The position numbers were made by a program, and so were the translations under genes. Below are positions 21,246-32,934 of a stretch of DNA of 64,000 bases, one piece after another. A model generated the notes under the pieces. The model saw only the letters and a program-made list of their open reading frames with translations, did no database searches and was not told where the DNA came from. Location: NCBI RefSeq assembly GCF_050624435.1, contig NC_134541.1:8012983-8076982 (forward strand), in the 5' to 3' direction. Each line of letters opens with the position of its first letter. The first letter of the stretch is position 1. Source of the DNA: Tenrec ecaudatus (taxonomy: Eukaryota > Chordata > Mammalia > Afrosoricida > Tenrecidae).

Positions 21246-22405
21246 GCCATCTGAAGTCAGAATCCGGAGAAAATTGGCCCCTGACCTCCTAACAACAATA
21301 TTGCAGTTTTAAATATTGGGATTTGGTAGCTTCCAGGAATCAATGAAATGGTAGTCATTGTTGATAGCACTGTTCTTATTTTACGGACCCAAGGAAACAT
21401 GTGTTTAGTGCTATTGCATGCATTCACATATTCTTTCAGATAAAAAAATAATACTAGGCAGCCATATGCCTGGTAATCTTTGGTATATATGATAAAGCCC
21501 TTATCTACAGTTATTCTCAATTTTACGTCTACAGCTACATATTTGAAAGTTACCAAGAATGCTTTCCTCTCTGAATGTTCGGGGTGATTGGAAGTTGAAT
21601 GTTTCAGAAGTTTAACAGAATAATGTAAATTATATGTTTTAAACCACACACACTCCACATGCAAACAGGTCTACAGTATGCTTTACAGATGTGTTAATGT
21701 AAAGGAATGCATCTTTTCTCATGCTGTTTGACTCCAGATCACTTCCGTTTCAGCAGCAATGTCAGGGAGAAGAAAGCATTATTGTCAATGTTTTATTAAA
21801 GGAGCCAACATTGCTGTTTTTCATTACACAAAGCACTTGGGGGTACCTGAAGTATGAATGCTGACAAAGAGAAGCCAATTCTATTCTCTGTTCCATTGAT
21901 CTGCAAGGAAAATAATTCCAAAGACATGCTGGTTGGGGAGGGAAATTGTACTTCCTAGGTTAGCTTTATAATAGTATTTCTAAATAGAGCCATCTACATA
22001 AGCACTATTCCGCAAGACGGATGAGCTCATATCACCATGATGAAGTTCAATTTCTCTGAGCGAGAATATGATCCTGGAAGCAGCGCGGTGAGCAAAGCAG
22101 CCTCTCGAGGTTGTAACCCGGCTGTCAGACTTCCTTGCTTCCCCGAATATTTTGAGATGCACAGAAAAGGCACATTTTATCCAGCAGAGACTTCTATTAT
22201 TATTTTTCATATTTCTTTTAGAACTCCATTTTGTAAATTAGAATGTGATATACACTGACAAATAGTTAGAACATGTCTTCTTTGAATTTTAAAAAATAAA
22301 TATGCTAACAAAGGGCTTGTTAACATTTAAATGTGGGTAAGTGGATGATAGCTAACAGATAATTAGATGCATGCATACATACATATAAGTATATAATACA
22401 TACGT
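21246..22405. other. Low-repeat stretch, possibly containing conserved non-coding sequence
   Basis: No repeat or gene recognised. The part at 21990-22260 has balanced composition and no repeat resemblance. ORFs on both strands there are under 80 codons and lack known motifs. Confidence 0.4.
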
Positions 22406-22409
22406 GCAT

Positions 22410-22480
22410 ATGAGAGGGATTCCAAAAATTCCACTATCTTTTAATTCCATTTCCCCTGGAGCTTTTGAAACCTTCTTGTA
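22410..22480. mobile_element. Small palindromic element, degraded
   Basis: 'gagagggattccaaaaattc' ... 'gagcttttgaaaccttcttg' is a degraded version of the element at 22754-22815: ends related to gggggcttcaaaaag, with an A/T-rich centre. Confidence 0.5.
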
Positions 22481-22504
22481 CACGGTACATGCGTGCCTAG
22501 ATAT

Positions 22505-22700
22505 GCATGGGAGGTCCCTTGGGGGCGCAAATGGCTAATTCTCTGAGCTACATGTTCCAGTTCATCCAGAGGCTCCTCAGAAGAAAGACCTGCTCCTCGA
22601 CTTCTAAAAAATCAGCCATTGAAAAGCCTATGATCTACCGTTCTACTCACTCATGAATTGGGTAGCCATGAGGTGAAACTCACTCAACCACAACTGGTTA
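22505..22700 (+). mobile_element. Afrotherian SINE, diverged
   Basis: 'cccttgggggcgcaaatggc', 'taattctctgagctaca', 'ttcatccagaggctcctcag', 'aagacctgctcctcgactt', 'aatcagccattgaaaagcct', 'tgaattgggtagccatgagg' follow an AfroSINE body order with the RTE-like tail. Confidence 0.65.
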
Positions 22701-22753
22701 GATAGAAATAAAAAGTATGTGTGTGTGTACTATGTGTAATATATATAAATATA

Positions 22754-22816
22754 TGGGGGCTTTAAAAAGTTTATAGAAAATTTTCACTTTTCTTGATTCC
22801 ATTTTGAAGCCCCCTT
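22754..22816. mobile_element. Small palindromic (mariner-type MITE-like) element
   Basis: Ends gggggctttaaaaag and ttttgaagccccc are imperfect inverted repeats around a T/A-rich centre, ~62 bp in all. A third copy lies at 59455-59529. The mariner assignment is inferred from size and palindromic form. Confidence 0.55.
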
Positions 22817-23724
22817 GTACACATGTATAGATACATAACTAGAAAAATAATTAGCACCAATAAGAGCTCTAAAATAATTTTAATTATATAATTTCAACTA
22901 ACTTAATAGGGTCAGAGAAATGTGATGTTCGTTTACATTCATTTCAAAATTATCTCTGTGCACAGTGTCTTCAGACACAGCTATTGAGGAAAGTACTTGC
23001 CTCGGTTTCACCACACCCCATCCAAGGAGGATGCATTGGAGTTAGGGAAGGGAGTGGAGAACACAGACAAGGAGTTAATGCCTCTAGTTGTTGGTTACAT
23101 ACTCTTCATGCTATACAATTACTTAAAACACAACCATTTAGCATTAAAAAAACTCTTAACTACTATTAAACCAAATAAACTACCAACCACAAGAACATCA
23201 AAAAAAGCAGGTTAAGAACTGATTGAATTCCATGGTATGTAGACCTCTAACCTACAGTTTCTGATATAGACAAGTGAATCTTTTGGGGGGAAAAAAGTAT
23301 GTGTAATTCCATTTCTAGAAATCTCAAAAACATTCAGCATTTAGCAATATGTTGTTTCAAACTATTTATAATCAAAGGATAATGACAATAAAAGGATGAT
23401 ACATTACACAATTCCTAATAGTGGTGGACCAGGATCTACAAGGTTTTAAACAACTAACTTAAATAGTATGATGAACCTAGAACAATATTTGCTAGAAAGT
23501 AAAAAGTACTAAAAAAAATTTAAAAGAAGGGGGTTAGAAGGGACACATGAGAAGGACATAGATGCTAGCTTTAAGGTGTCCCCACTGGCCAACTCTAATG
23601 AGACGTCAGGATATAATACCCACCCATCCACGGACACTGATAAAAATGACAGAGAAACGAATAAGTAAAAGAGTTAACAGATGGGAGTAGTGTTTCTGAA
23701 GCTGGGGGACAAAGGTCTGTGGTT
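22817..23724. other. AT-rich stretch without recognisable gene
   Basis: Low-GC sequence. No repeat or gene recognised. Confidence 0.4.
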
Positions 23725-23866
23725 GTTTTTGTTGTAGGGGGTCAATTCTGACTCGTGGGGCTCTGTAGCACACAGCACAACTTCCCAGAGGGTTTTCTAA
23801 GCTGTAATCTTTACAAGAGCAGATAGCCAAAGTCTTTTCTCCCATAGGTGAGTTTGACCTGTTGAA
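23725..23866 (-). mobile_element. Afrotherian SINE, diverged
   Basis: 'gtcaattctgactcgtgggg', 'cccagagggttttctaagct', 'gtaatctttacaagagcaga' and 'gagtttgacctgttgaactc' give the minus-oriented SINE body. Confidence 0.7.
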
Positions 23867-25169
23867 CTCCCAGTGCCACTTCAGGGATACTTATATTTTT
23901 TATTCATGGGATGTGAATGTAATTTTGTACAAATTCAGCCATTAATCACAATGTTCAAATGGAGGCCAGGAATCACTTCGTGGATATCATCCCAATTTGA
24001 ACAGACAACAACAACAACAACAAACGTAACTAGATTAATAATCAGAGATCACGTCATTCAAAAATGTATAGAGAGAAGACTTTCTACAATATCTCAGAGC
24101 GGAGGAAAAGGGAAACAAATCTGCTTCACCTGATGCTTGAGAACTTTTCCTAAAATTTCCAGATGAGAGAAATCCATCAATATGGCCCTTTGGCCATGCC
24201 CAATGGACTGCATCACAAGCAATGGGCTTGAGCTGCATCATCCTTGATGACTCTGGTTTACTGGTGCCAACAAGGAATTTGGAATTGTCTGAATATCAAG
24301 TTCAGAGAACATTTCTACAGATAAATAAAAGAAAACCAAACAGTATAAATAGTAGACCGTGCCATGCCTAAGTCCTCACAATGGCATCTGTGATGATTTC
24401 CATCAGGGCACACATTAACTTAAAGATAGCATCGCACCTTTATTGTCCCTCTATCTCTGCTCTGTGACACTCGCTCATAAATGGTGACAGGGACAATCAG
24501 GAGAGCCTTTGTGGTCCAGAGTAACGGGGAGAAAAGCCTGGGACAGTGTACTTCATCAATGTCACCACTAGTGTCAAGAGATGGTCATTACTGCCCAGCA
24601 GATTTATTGCCTAGGTCAAAGCAAATTACTTTCTCTTCCTCTAGCCCTGACTGCTGAGGTTTTTAATCTTTCTCCTACATAGTGTCTTCTCTCCTGCTTG
24701 GGGCCAAGTTAGGAACATCATCACAACTTTTGTTTCTTATTTTATATTTGGGTGAGAGGGGGTCGATTAACATGGTGATTGACATTCAAAGCTGATGCGT
24801 CCCCGAGAGATGAGTAGAATCATGGAATTAAAGCACTGAACATTGTTAAAAACAATCGAAGTAAAACAAACTTCATCAACAACAGCACAAGACAACCTTA
24901 TCTTTATAACCTCTTCTTGATAATTTACAGAAGATTTGATTATATGGGATATTCACCTAGAATGATCGTTTGTTTCCATTGAACTTGTGGCATACTAAAT
25001 ATGTATGTGCATAGATCCATCGTGTGACATCCATTTTAAATGCTTTGCTAAAATAGTTTGCTATGAGTAGGAATCAATGCAGTGACAATGAGTCCGATCA
25101 ACACAATTTTGACAGAGATGAGAGCATCGGATGTGCTCTAAGACTATGTGATTCAAAACACTCAAACAC
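23867..25169. other. Stretch without recognisable gene
   Basis: No gene recognised. A short (CAA)n run is at 24005-24024. The rest is AT-rich sequence without repeat identity. Confidence 0.4.
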
Positions 25170-25260
25170 AAACCCAAAACCCGACTCACTGCGATGGAGT
25201 CCATTCCAATACACAGCTTCACTAGAGGACAAAGGAGAACTGCCCCTTAATGTGTCTGAG
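25170..25260 (-). mobile_element. Partial SINE, first of a cluster
   Basis: 'cgactcactgcgatggagtc' and 'caaaggagaactgcccctta' are the minus-oriented SINE body. It joins directly to a plus-oriented fragment. Confidence 0.6.
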
Positions 25261-25261
25261 A

Positions 25262-25350
25262 AGGGGACCCTGGTGGTGTGATTTATGTGTTTAGGGCCAA
25301 GAACCTCACTCTGTATTTCTGCACATTAGAAACCCACTAAGGTACTGACT
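25262..25350 (+). mobile_element. Partial SINE head, second of a cluster
   Basis: 'aggggaccctggtggtgtga' is the plus-oriented SINE head. The body is largely missing. Confidence 0.55.
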
Positions 25351-25536
25351 AGGAGCCCTGGTGGTGTAATGGGTTACATGTCAGACTTCTCACTGCAAGG
25401 TGAGCTCTTCAAATCCAGAGAAGAACCATGAGCTTGTCTATTCCCATAAAGATTGACAATCTCAAAACCCTACATGGGAAGTTTTACTCTCCTAAGGTCA
25501 CTATGAGTCAGAATCGACTGGATGGCAGTGAGAATG
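25351..25536 (+). mobile_element. Complete SINE, third of a cluster
   Basis: 'aggagccctggtggtgtaat', 'ctgcaaggtgagctcttcaa', 'cttgtctattcccataaaga', 'gtcactatgagtcagaatcg', 'actggatggcagtgagaatg': the best-preserved SINE of the cluster. Confidence 0.85.
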
Positions 25537-25537
25537 T

Positions 25538-25735
25538 GCTTGATAAAGAGGCTTGGTGGCACATTGGTGGGGCATTCAGCTACTAACGGACAGGCTACCA
25601 GCTCAACTTCACCAGCCAGTGCACAGGAGAAAGATGTGGCAGTCAGCTTCTGGAAAGAGTACAGCCTAGGGAACCCCGTGAGGGCAGTTCTAATCTGTCT
25701 GATGAGAGTGAATGTGAGTTGAAATCCACCATTGA
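25538..25735 (+). mobile_element. Second plus-oriented SINE, fourth of a cluster
   Basis: 'aagaggcttggtggcacatt', 'gctactaacggacaggctac', 'agccagtgcacaggagaaag', 'ggaaccccgtgagggcagtt', 'gagagtgaatgtgagttga': a SINE of a more diverged type, directly abutting the previous one. Confidence 0.7.
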
Positions 25736-26655
25736 CCATGGATAATGGATATAATGCATTCAACATATAACTATAAAACTTCTAGTAGTAGGATTATTAT
25801 TGATATTGGTGTTGTAATAGAGAGTAAATAGAACTTCATGGATGCAGCAAGCTCATGTTCGATTAATGCATGGAAAATAATAAAGATTCATGTTAAAAGA
25901 TAAGGCAGGATGCTTACCCTAGTCAGTGAAACAAAAATTGTCTTTAGAATTTGGCATTTTTATTTGTCTCAATGTCATATAGAGGTCTCATTTTTGTACC
26001 CAACTACACCACTAGGGCTCCTGTGTACATGGACAATTCCAGGAAAGAGCATCTGTTTTGTAATTGTCCTATCAAAGGGATCCCTGACTGCAAATAAATA
26101 AAACAACACAACAACAACTTTGTCCTAAAGATGAAGTAAGATGCCTATGCCTTACCTTACTTCTCAGTCTTCTAATAGAAGGTGTCCTCTCAGTCAGCTA
26201 TGTCATAGTATAAGAACTTGAACTTACATAATGTACTTACAGCTTTTAAAGCACATTTCCTCCCAAGAATTGTGTTTCCCATATAAAATACCGTGACTGA
26301 GTTATTTGCAGATAACAAGTTGAGAGGTTCAGAGAAGTTAAGTAGCTTAGTCAGAGACACAGAGCTTGTTTGAAGCCAAGTCAAATCCTTGAATTGCAAC
26401 TCTTTATCTCAAAATAGGACACCTTTATGAATAAACAAAGCCTCTTCTCATTCCTGATATGTCTCATCATGGGGCATAATTTGGGGATCATATATATAAA
26501 CTCAAAACAGTAAAATTAATATATAAATATATCTATATTTGTTTTTATATGTATATATGCAAATGCAACAACAAAGCAGATAAACTTCAGGCCTTACTTA
26601 AATCTTACCTCAGTACAACAACGGTTTGTTCTAATATTGTGGCAATGACACTCAG
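25736..26655. other. AT-rich stretch without recognisable gene
   Basis: No gene or repeat recognised. Short ORFs only. Confidence 0.4.
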
Positions 26656-27520
26656 CTTTCTGACAGGATCGCTGAAGGAAAAATGGGTGTATAAGGAAAT
26701 GTGATAAAAAGATATAGTGTCTGGGGTCTTAAAGGTTTGTTGTTAAACAAGTGGCCATTTAGCATGGAAGCAACAAAGCCAAAATGGAAGAAACACACTA
26801 GCCTGTGTATTCTAGAGGTGCCTAGATGGGAATAGGTACCAGAAATTCAAAAACAAGCAACCAAATTGATGTGAAGGGACGTGGATGTAGTGGAGAGCAA
26901 AAACCCACCCATAAGATAATTTGACAGTCTCTCACAGAAGGGCCACCCGGAAGGGATGACAAATCCAGGGTGCAGTATGACACTGATAAACCACTTAACT
27001 ATCCTCTATTTCCCTAATATTTATTCCCCTTACTATTATTTTTTGTTTTACCTCATTAATCATGCTGGATTTGCATATGTTCATTTGTATATTTAAGATC
27101 GTTTGGTACATGAAAGTCAAGATAAATAACCCTTCAGAAACAGTAATGAGAGCAATGATTCCCTGAGGTACAGGAAGAGGGAGAGAGGGGTCAAGGGGGG
27201 TAATGGGTAGCTGATAGCACTAGTGACTGTATAACTCTACTCAATGGGATCAAACAACAGAAGTGTGTGTGAATGGATAGATTGGATTGTGTAAGATATG
27301 GGAGTGGGGTGGGTGAGCTTTTATAGAAAAAAAGAATAAGGATTTCTGGGGGTTCTGGTGGAGGAGGGAGGGGAGAAAGCAGAGCTGATATCAAGGAGTT
27401 TAAGAAGAAAGAATTGTTTTGAAACTGATTGTGGTAGCAATAGAATGATACTGCTTGATGAGCTAGAACTGTGGAGTATCATGGTAACTGTAAGAGCTCC
27501 CAATAAAATCACATAAGAAC
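26656..27520 (+). mobile_element. L1 LINE 3' UTR, older copy
   Basis: 'tctggggtcttaaaggtttg', 'gaagcaacaaagccaaaatg', 'cacagaagggccacccggaa', 'gtgcagtatgacactgataa', a purine-rich segment at 27165-27195, 'gctgatatcaaggagtttaa' and the 3' end 'gagctcccaataaaatcaca'. About 860 bases, without ORF2. It contains the sequence that in the copies at 1-495 and 58195-58430 is inverted or partly deleted. Confidence 0.75.
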
Positions 27521-28936
27521 AGTAATCTTTTCTAGACATTATAAATCAACTCCACTGAGAGTGTGTGCAAAAACACACACAACTTCGACATAGCTACATG
27601 TTCATCCAGCGGTGTTGACTTCACTTTCCAAGTGTACCACTCTCCTGTCTTCCCAAGCCCTTTTGCTATCTTTAATAGAAACTCACTGCCTTCACCCCCG
27701 CAAGGTGTTCGTCTCTCTTATGAGTGTCTCTTGTCAACATGATCCCATATACACTATTCTTTAAAAGAGTAAATACTTCATATTGATTCTTACTCTTTAC
27801 ACCCTTTTCCCCACAGGATCATATTCATTTCCTTTAATGAGGAGTAAGGTTTAAGCATTTAGAAGGAAATAATCCAAAGCGTCTAGAGTTTTATTCACGG
27901 GTATGATTGCGGGGCTAGGGCAAGTTCGAGTGGTGTTTGTTCTGTTGTATTCCGAGGGTTGGAATCAACTGGAATGTCCCTAACAAGCACCACCACCTGA
28001 TCCGAAACCTGACATCATGGCACTTGGCAGCTCTCATCTCTGCTTGCAGTAGGCTTTCCACGTGATGCTAATCATGTTGCTTCATGGATCAATCTTTCAG
28101 AAACAGTGCTGGAACCAGCTAATAGCATCTCCCATCATTTCCCCCAAATCCCAGAGCCTCCAACTGGAAACCCCACTTTAATGAAATTGTGAGTAAATTA
28201 CTCTGAATTTATGATTTCACCAATTATTTTAAATGATCTACATGTATATGTATGTTTATTATGTGTATGTATACACACACACACACACACATACTGAGCG
28301 TGAGACGAAATCCCTTTAAGGAATGTTTAGAAGGACTGACCAATATACATAGTTCCGGAGTTTAAACTACTTTGTGCAAAAAAAGTATTGCATGTAAGGA
28401 ATGAATTTTGAAAGGTGAATCGTTGGAAAGAATGGTATCTGAGTACAATCCCCTTCCTTAGAAGGATGGAAAGAGGCAGGTGAGCCTCTTTGCATAGTGG
28501 AAGTGGGGAGAAGGTGGCCTTTCCCTTGGCAGGCCATTTGCGAACAATTAGTAGGCATAAAGGGTTGGGTGGAGGAAAGGCCTTTCTCTCATTGCTGAGA
28601 AGAAGGCAGTGAGGAAAATTGGTTTAAGAAATGACACACCTGAAGATGCCCATTTCTCAGTGGGATCACTAGCTTAGCGCTAACTAAATAGGGCAATCCC
28701 ATGAAGGGAAGGGCAGAGCACTCAAGTTAAACCCTAGTGCCCTGCAGCAGCCTAGGTGAGACAGAGTCGAACATGCCCCCTCTGGCTCTAGAAGCACTTT
28801 CTAGTGTGTCCATGTTGTCAACTACCTCTTGGTTGCTAGTGACAGACACTAAATTCAAATCTGTTTAGCAACTTAGTTCTTCACACAACCTTGGAGTCTA
28901 TTTCAAGCATACTCATTTAAGATACCTTCAAAACTA
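27521..28936. other. Stretch without recognisable gene
   Basis: No gene or repeat recognised apart from a (CA)n run near 28262-28292. Confidence 0.4.
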
Positions 28937-29112
28937 AGGCGCTGTCAACAATTCTATCCTGACTCATAATGTCCCTACAGGAGACGGTAGAACTGGTCCT
29001 GTGGTTTTCTGCAACTGTAACTGATGGGCACAGAAAGACTTTTCTTTTTCCATCAGAGTGGCTGGTGGCTTTGAACTTCTGACCTCGTGGTTATCAGACC
29101 AAGGTATAACCA
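28937..29112 (-). mobile_element. Afrotherian SINE, complete
   Basis: 'caattctatcctgactcata', 'atgtccctacaggagacggt', 'agaactggtcctgtggtttt', 'agagtggctggtggctttga', 'cttctgacctcgtggttatc', 'ataaccactgggtcacc': full minus-oriented order from tail to head. Confidence 0.85.
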
Positions 29113-29164
29113 CTGGGTCACCTGTAGGATACCTTAGAATCATGTTTCCTCTTCTTATTCTCTT

Positions 29165-29372
29165 TCAAGGATCCTTGGTAGGGAAGTGGTTACACAGTGC
29201 TCTGTAAAGCACAAGGTCAGCCATTTGAACCCACCAGCCAATCTATGGAGAAAGACTTATTAATAATCTTAGAAAGAGTGACAGGCTCAGAAACCCATGG
29301 CAGCAGCTCTCCCCTGGCCTGTAGGGCAGCTCAGAGTCAACATCAACTCGTTGGCTGTGAGTGACTGGTCTT
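29165..29372 (+). mobile_element. Afrotherian SINE, complete
   Basis: 'aaggatccttggtagggaag', 'tggttacacagtgctctgta', 'aaggtcagccatttgaaccc', 'gtagggcagctcagagtcaa', 'catcaactcgttggctgtga': full plus-oriented order. It lies ~50 bases from the oppositely oriented SINE at 28937-29112, so the two form a loose inverted pair. Confidence 0.8.
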
Positions 29373-31655
29373 ATGTTTGTAGTTCTGAACTAGTAACTAT
29401 AAACTGTATCCAAAAGTTGCTAGGAATGAATTGAAGACTCGGGAGTCATTATGACATCACATGAAAGAATAGTAGGACCAATAATGGGCATAAAAGGTCC
29501 CGCTCTGTTTTCCATGCTCATCGACGGTGGCGGCCATTGGCTCTAAGTAGTCCTACCTGGTGAGTCTTTCATGCCTGCACTCATTTGCCACATATGATGG
29601 ATGACATTACCCATTATTGTAGAACTAAAATGGTTACTTTTCAAATATGAATCCCTCAGGAACTTTGGGACTTTGACTATCAATAATAATACGTTCATAT
29701 CTAAAGCTGTAATAAGGCAAACTTTGCAGATCCAACTACAACGTGAAGGCAGAACTTCTGAGACTCCGGGTGATGCCTCCGACCCCAAAGCCCTGCCGCT
29801 TCTATTTCAAGCATCCATTTATCCCCTAAGGCTGTGCTCACTTTTCCATCATCTTCTTACCGACTGACGCCTGGATCAGGGTGCACCTCGGCACCAATTT
29901 TCTTTCCAGCTTTCCTTGGGAAAAACTCCATTATGGAGTGACCCATTTTTATAGGCCTCCATTTATCCCCATGCAGAATTGTTCATTCCCCCAAAAGGGT
30001 CTGGGGAAGTGGAATAATTCTCTACAGAATAAACCCTGGCCGCCTTTCTCTTTAACAATACCCTTAGTGCTGAGGGGCGGAGAAATGACTGCCAGGCGGT
30101 GCCAAAAGATAAGGTCAGGCACTGGCATTTATTCATGAAAAATAGTAGCAGGAAGGTTCGGATTTATTATGTGTTAAGGTCCCTTGGAAATGCATGACAA
30201 TGCCTTTAACAAGCATTCTGCACAAGCATGGCAGCTCAGCAAGAGCAGCTCCGGCACCGGGGCTCCTGTCCGGGGCAGGGTTGGAGAGGGAGGGGCCTGG
30301 AAAGCTAATGGTTTCAGTGCAAATCATCATTTTATTAGAGGCTGCTAGCACCGCTTCACAAAAGTCAGGCTCTGAGAGAAGAAAGTCTTGCATTGAAAGA
30401 ACGCGCTCCCTTCTCCTGGTATTATAAATATGCACAGGGGCATTATGAGCAAGGGAGACTGTGGAGTTTCAGAATGTGGACAACGAGCAGCTTTTCAGTG
30501 GGGAATGTTTCGTGAAAGGCACAGAGATTTGGCCATGAATTTGTTCTCCCATAAAAAAGAATACATTTTGTACCTATCTTACTTCTTTGGGGGGAGGGAG
30601 ATGTTTGTTTAAAATTGTTTCTGAAGAAGATTTTGGAAAGCCTCTGCACATGGTGGGTTCATCCACCAAACACGGCACTTGGATTTTAGGCCTTGCTCCT
30701 ATTTAGGGAAGAGATTGAGCAATGGAAATTGCTTGCTTTTTTTTTTTTTTTAAGAAACTCCTATCCAAAAGGACTCCAACATGTTATTTTATAAAAACCA
30801 AGGAGAAAAAAATTAAAAATAACAATAACCACAACCGCGGAACCTGGGGGAAATGGCCAGGAGGAGGTCAGGATGCGGACGGTCTGAAGAAGGGATGACA
30901 AAACACCTGCCTTAGGAGTCACCTGAAAGCCAAGTTTGCAAAGCAGTTCCCACTGTCATGAAGGCTGACCAATGTGGCGACCAACAGGCAATTTTGAAAA
31001 AGAATAGACTCAGCACACTCGCTAAAAGCAAGAAATCCACAGAGCACTTCCTGATATTATCATACACTTCCTTTGTTAGGGTTTCAGTGAAGAGCAAGGA
31101 GAAAAGGGTAAATTTCAGGGCTGACAAATACCCCATAGCTCTCAGCGAAGTCCTGTTGGAATATCAAGACCTTTTAAGAAAGGCATAAAGAAGATGATGC
31201 CTAAATAGCACCGGCAGCTAGGGGAAGCCGAATGGAGAAGTTTGGCGTGGCTTGGTCTCTTATCCGGAGGCCATATTACTGAAGGGCGGGGCTTATGTAA
31301 AACCAAAACCCTCCAAAGAACCCTCTTAATCTTTTCTCTAATGGATATGCCTTTTTCTTTTCCTCTTAGGCAGCTATTAATTTCCCAGACTCCCTGTTTC
31401 AGAAGTAAGCATCACCATGGAGACCATTCATGGGAACTGTTCTTAAGAGTCGCTGAGACTTTGCTCAGCTGTCAATTAAGCATGTGTTATATGTGAGCAG
31501 ACAGGTTTTGTGGGAAGACACAGACCCATCGTTTTAGATAAAGACAAGAACATCCCAACCTTCCATGGCTGGTGGAATTTTACACCGCTTTTAAGAGTAC
31601 GTGTGTCGATTTCCTCACAATCATACCCATGCTATGGAGCTAAGAGGTTTGTCAA
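29373..31655. other. Long repeat-poor stretch, candidate conserved non-coding region
   Basis: About 2.3 kb without recognisable repeats, the longest such block apart from 54-56 kb. No ORF exceeds 100 codons or has a known motif. The part at 29880-30460 looks unlike neutral repeat-derived sequence by eye (long intact words such as 'ggcatttattcatgaaaaat', 'gcaaatcatcattttattag'). Confidence 0.35.
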
Positions 31656-31659
31656 GGTC

Positions 31660-32508
31660 GAGTAGAACAATGACGCCTCCATTTGACATGATGAGGGAGC
31701 CATTCGGTGTCTATAGAACTCAAGTAGTTAAAAAACAATTGAACACAGGAACCTGGTAGGGACCACGGAGACGTGAATCTGATAGGTAGATAGATTAGGG
31801 ATATAGGGTGTATGTGTGTCTCCTCTGAAGGCCTGTACAAGTGGAGATCGGCTGGCAGGGCCACAATACAGGGGCTGTAGGAAAAGCAGGCACCCTTTAG
31901 ACACCTATGGGAAAACACCCAGTTACCAGTGATGGGACATGGTACAGGTGCACCTGAATCAGCCAATAAGGTTGACTAGTACCCTCAACCATGCCGCTTC
32001 CAGTAATGAAGGAGCGGGATAAAGGCAGAGCATGAGGGGTGGTAGATCTCTCAGCTCTCTTGAGGTTTCTGTTAGGTAGCTTGCTTAGGTCATTGTCCCA
32101 TCCATGGCTACAAAGCCCCCCCCCCCCCCATCAAGGAGGTTGGAAAGGCATCAGGCAGCCATTAAACGCCCATGAAGACCCCAAACTGAGCATGCCCATA
32201 CTCAGGCCCTGGAGCTAGGTGTGAGATGCACCTGGGTGCCCAAAGTAGGCTCAGGCTCATGATATCACCCAAGTGAGCCTAACTCAGTCAATAGGGTCAA
32301 TACCATCAACCCGGCCTCCTCGGTGGTGCTACTTTAGATATTACCTTTGCTATTCCACACCATAGATTAGGAAGAGTAGCAGAATTATCCATGCTTTGGG
32401 ATGCTGAAGTAGCCTCACTAGTGTTAAGACTAGTCAGGCTGGAGAGCCAAGTTAAGAAGCCCATATTTATTATTTTATTTCTCTAGGACCACTCCTGGTA
32501 CCAAAATG
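31660..32508 (+). mobile_element. Possible endogenous-retrovirus LTR with duplicated promoter-like segment
   Basis: GC-moderate sequence with promoter-like order: a CCAAT-type motif in 'cagccaataag' (about 31960), 'gggataaaggc' (about 32016) and a CT-rich 'agatctctcagctctc'. The segment 31948-32001 ('gtgcacctgaatcagccaat' and following) recurs in diverged form at 32273-32323. A poly-C run is at 32118-32129. It may be an LTR. No retroviral ORF is visible. Orientation and ends are uncertain. Confidence 0.4.
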
Positions 32509-32934
32509 TGTTAGATAGGGTTCTCTAGAGAGATAAAACCAGATTGCTGATAATTTATATATATATATAATTTATATATAAATACATAAATTATATATAT
32601 ATATAAATATATAATATATATAAAGATTGATATATGACACAAGAAATGAACAGTTAAATAATAAAGCAGTACAAATGGCTCAGTGCGACTCACTCCCAAG
32701 AGAGAGTTGTGAGACACTAGCAGTCCTTCTAATCTTGAGGGCTGTCAGGTAGTCCTCTGTAGAGAGAGAGAGCTAGGCTATCCCAGCACAGGCAGCAAAC
32801 AGCAAGGCAGGTAACCAACCTTCAGCCAGGTCACCAACTGTCAGCCCTCAGCTCTAGAGATATAAATTTCAATCCTGTGATCTTAAAGGGACCTCAACTT
32901 ATAGTGACACAGTCCACAGGCTAGGCGTCCCACA
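32509..32934 (+). mobile_element. Possible second LTR-like segment with AT microsatellite
   Basis: Starts 'gtgttagatagggttctcta', like the 5' end of the other LTR-like family. An (AT)n tract lies at 32556-32625, and 'ctcagctctagagatataaa' follows. The end is unclear and no 5-bp duplication is found. Confidence 0.35.
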
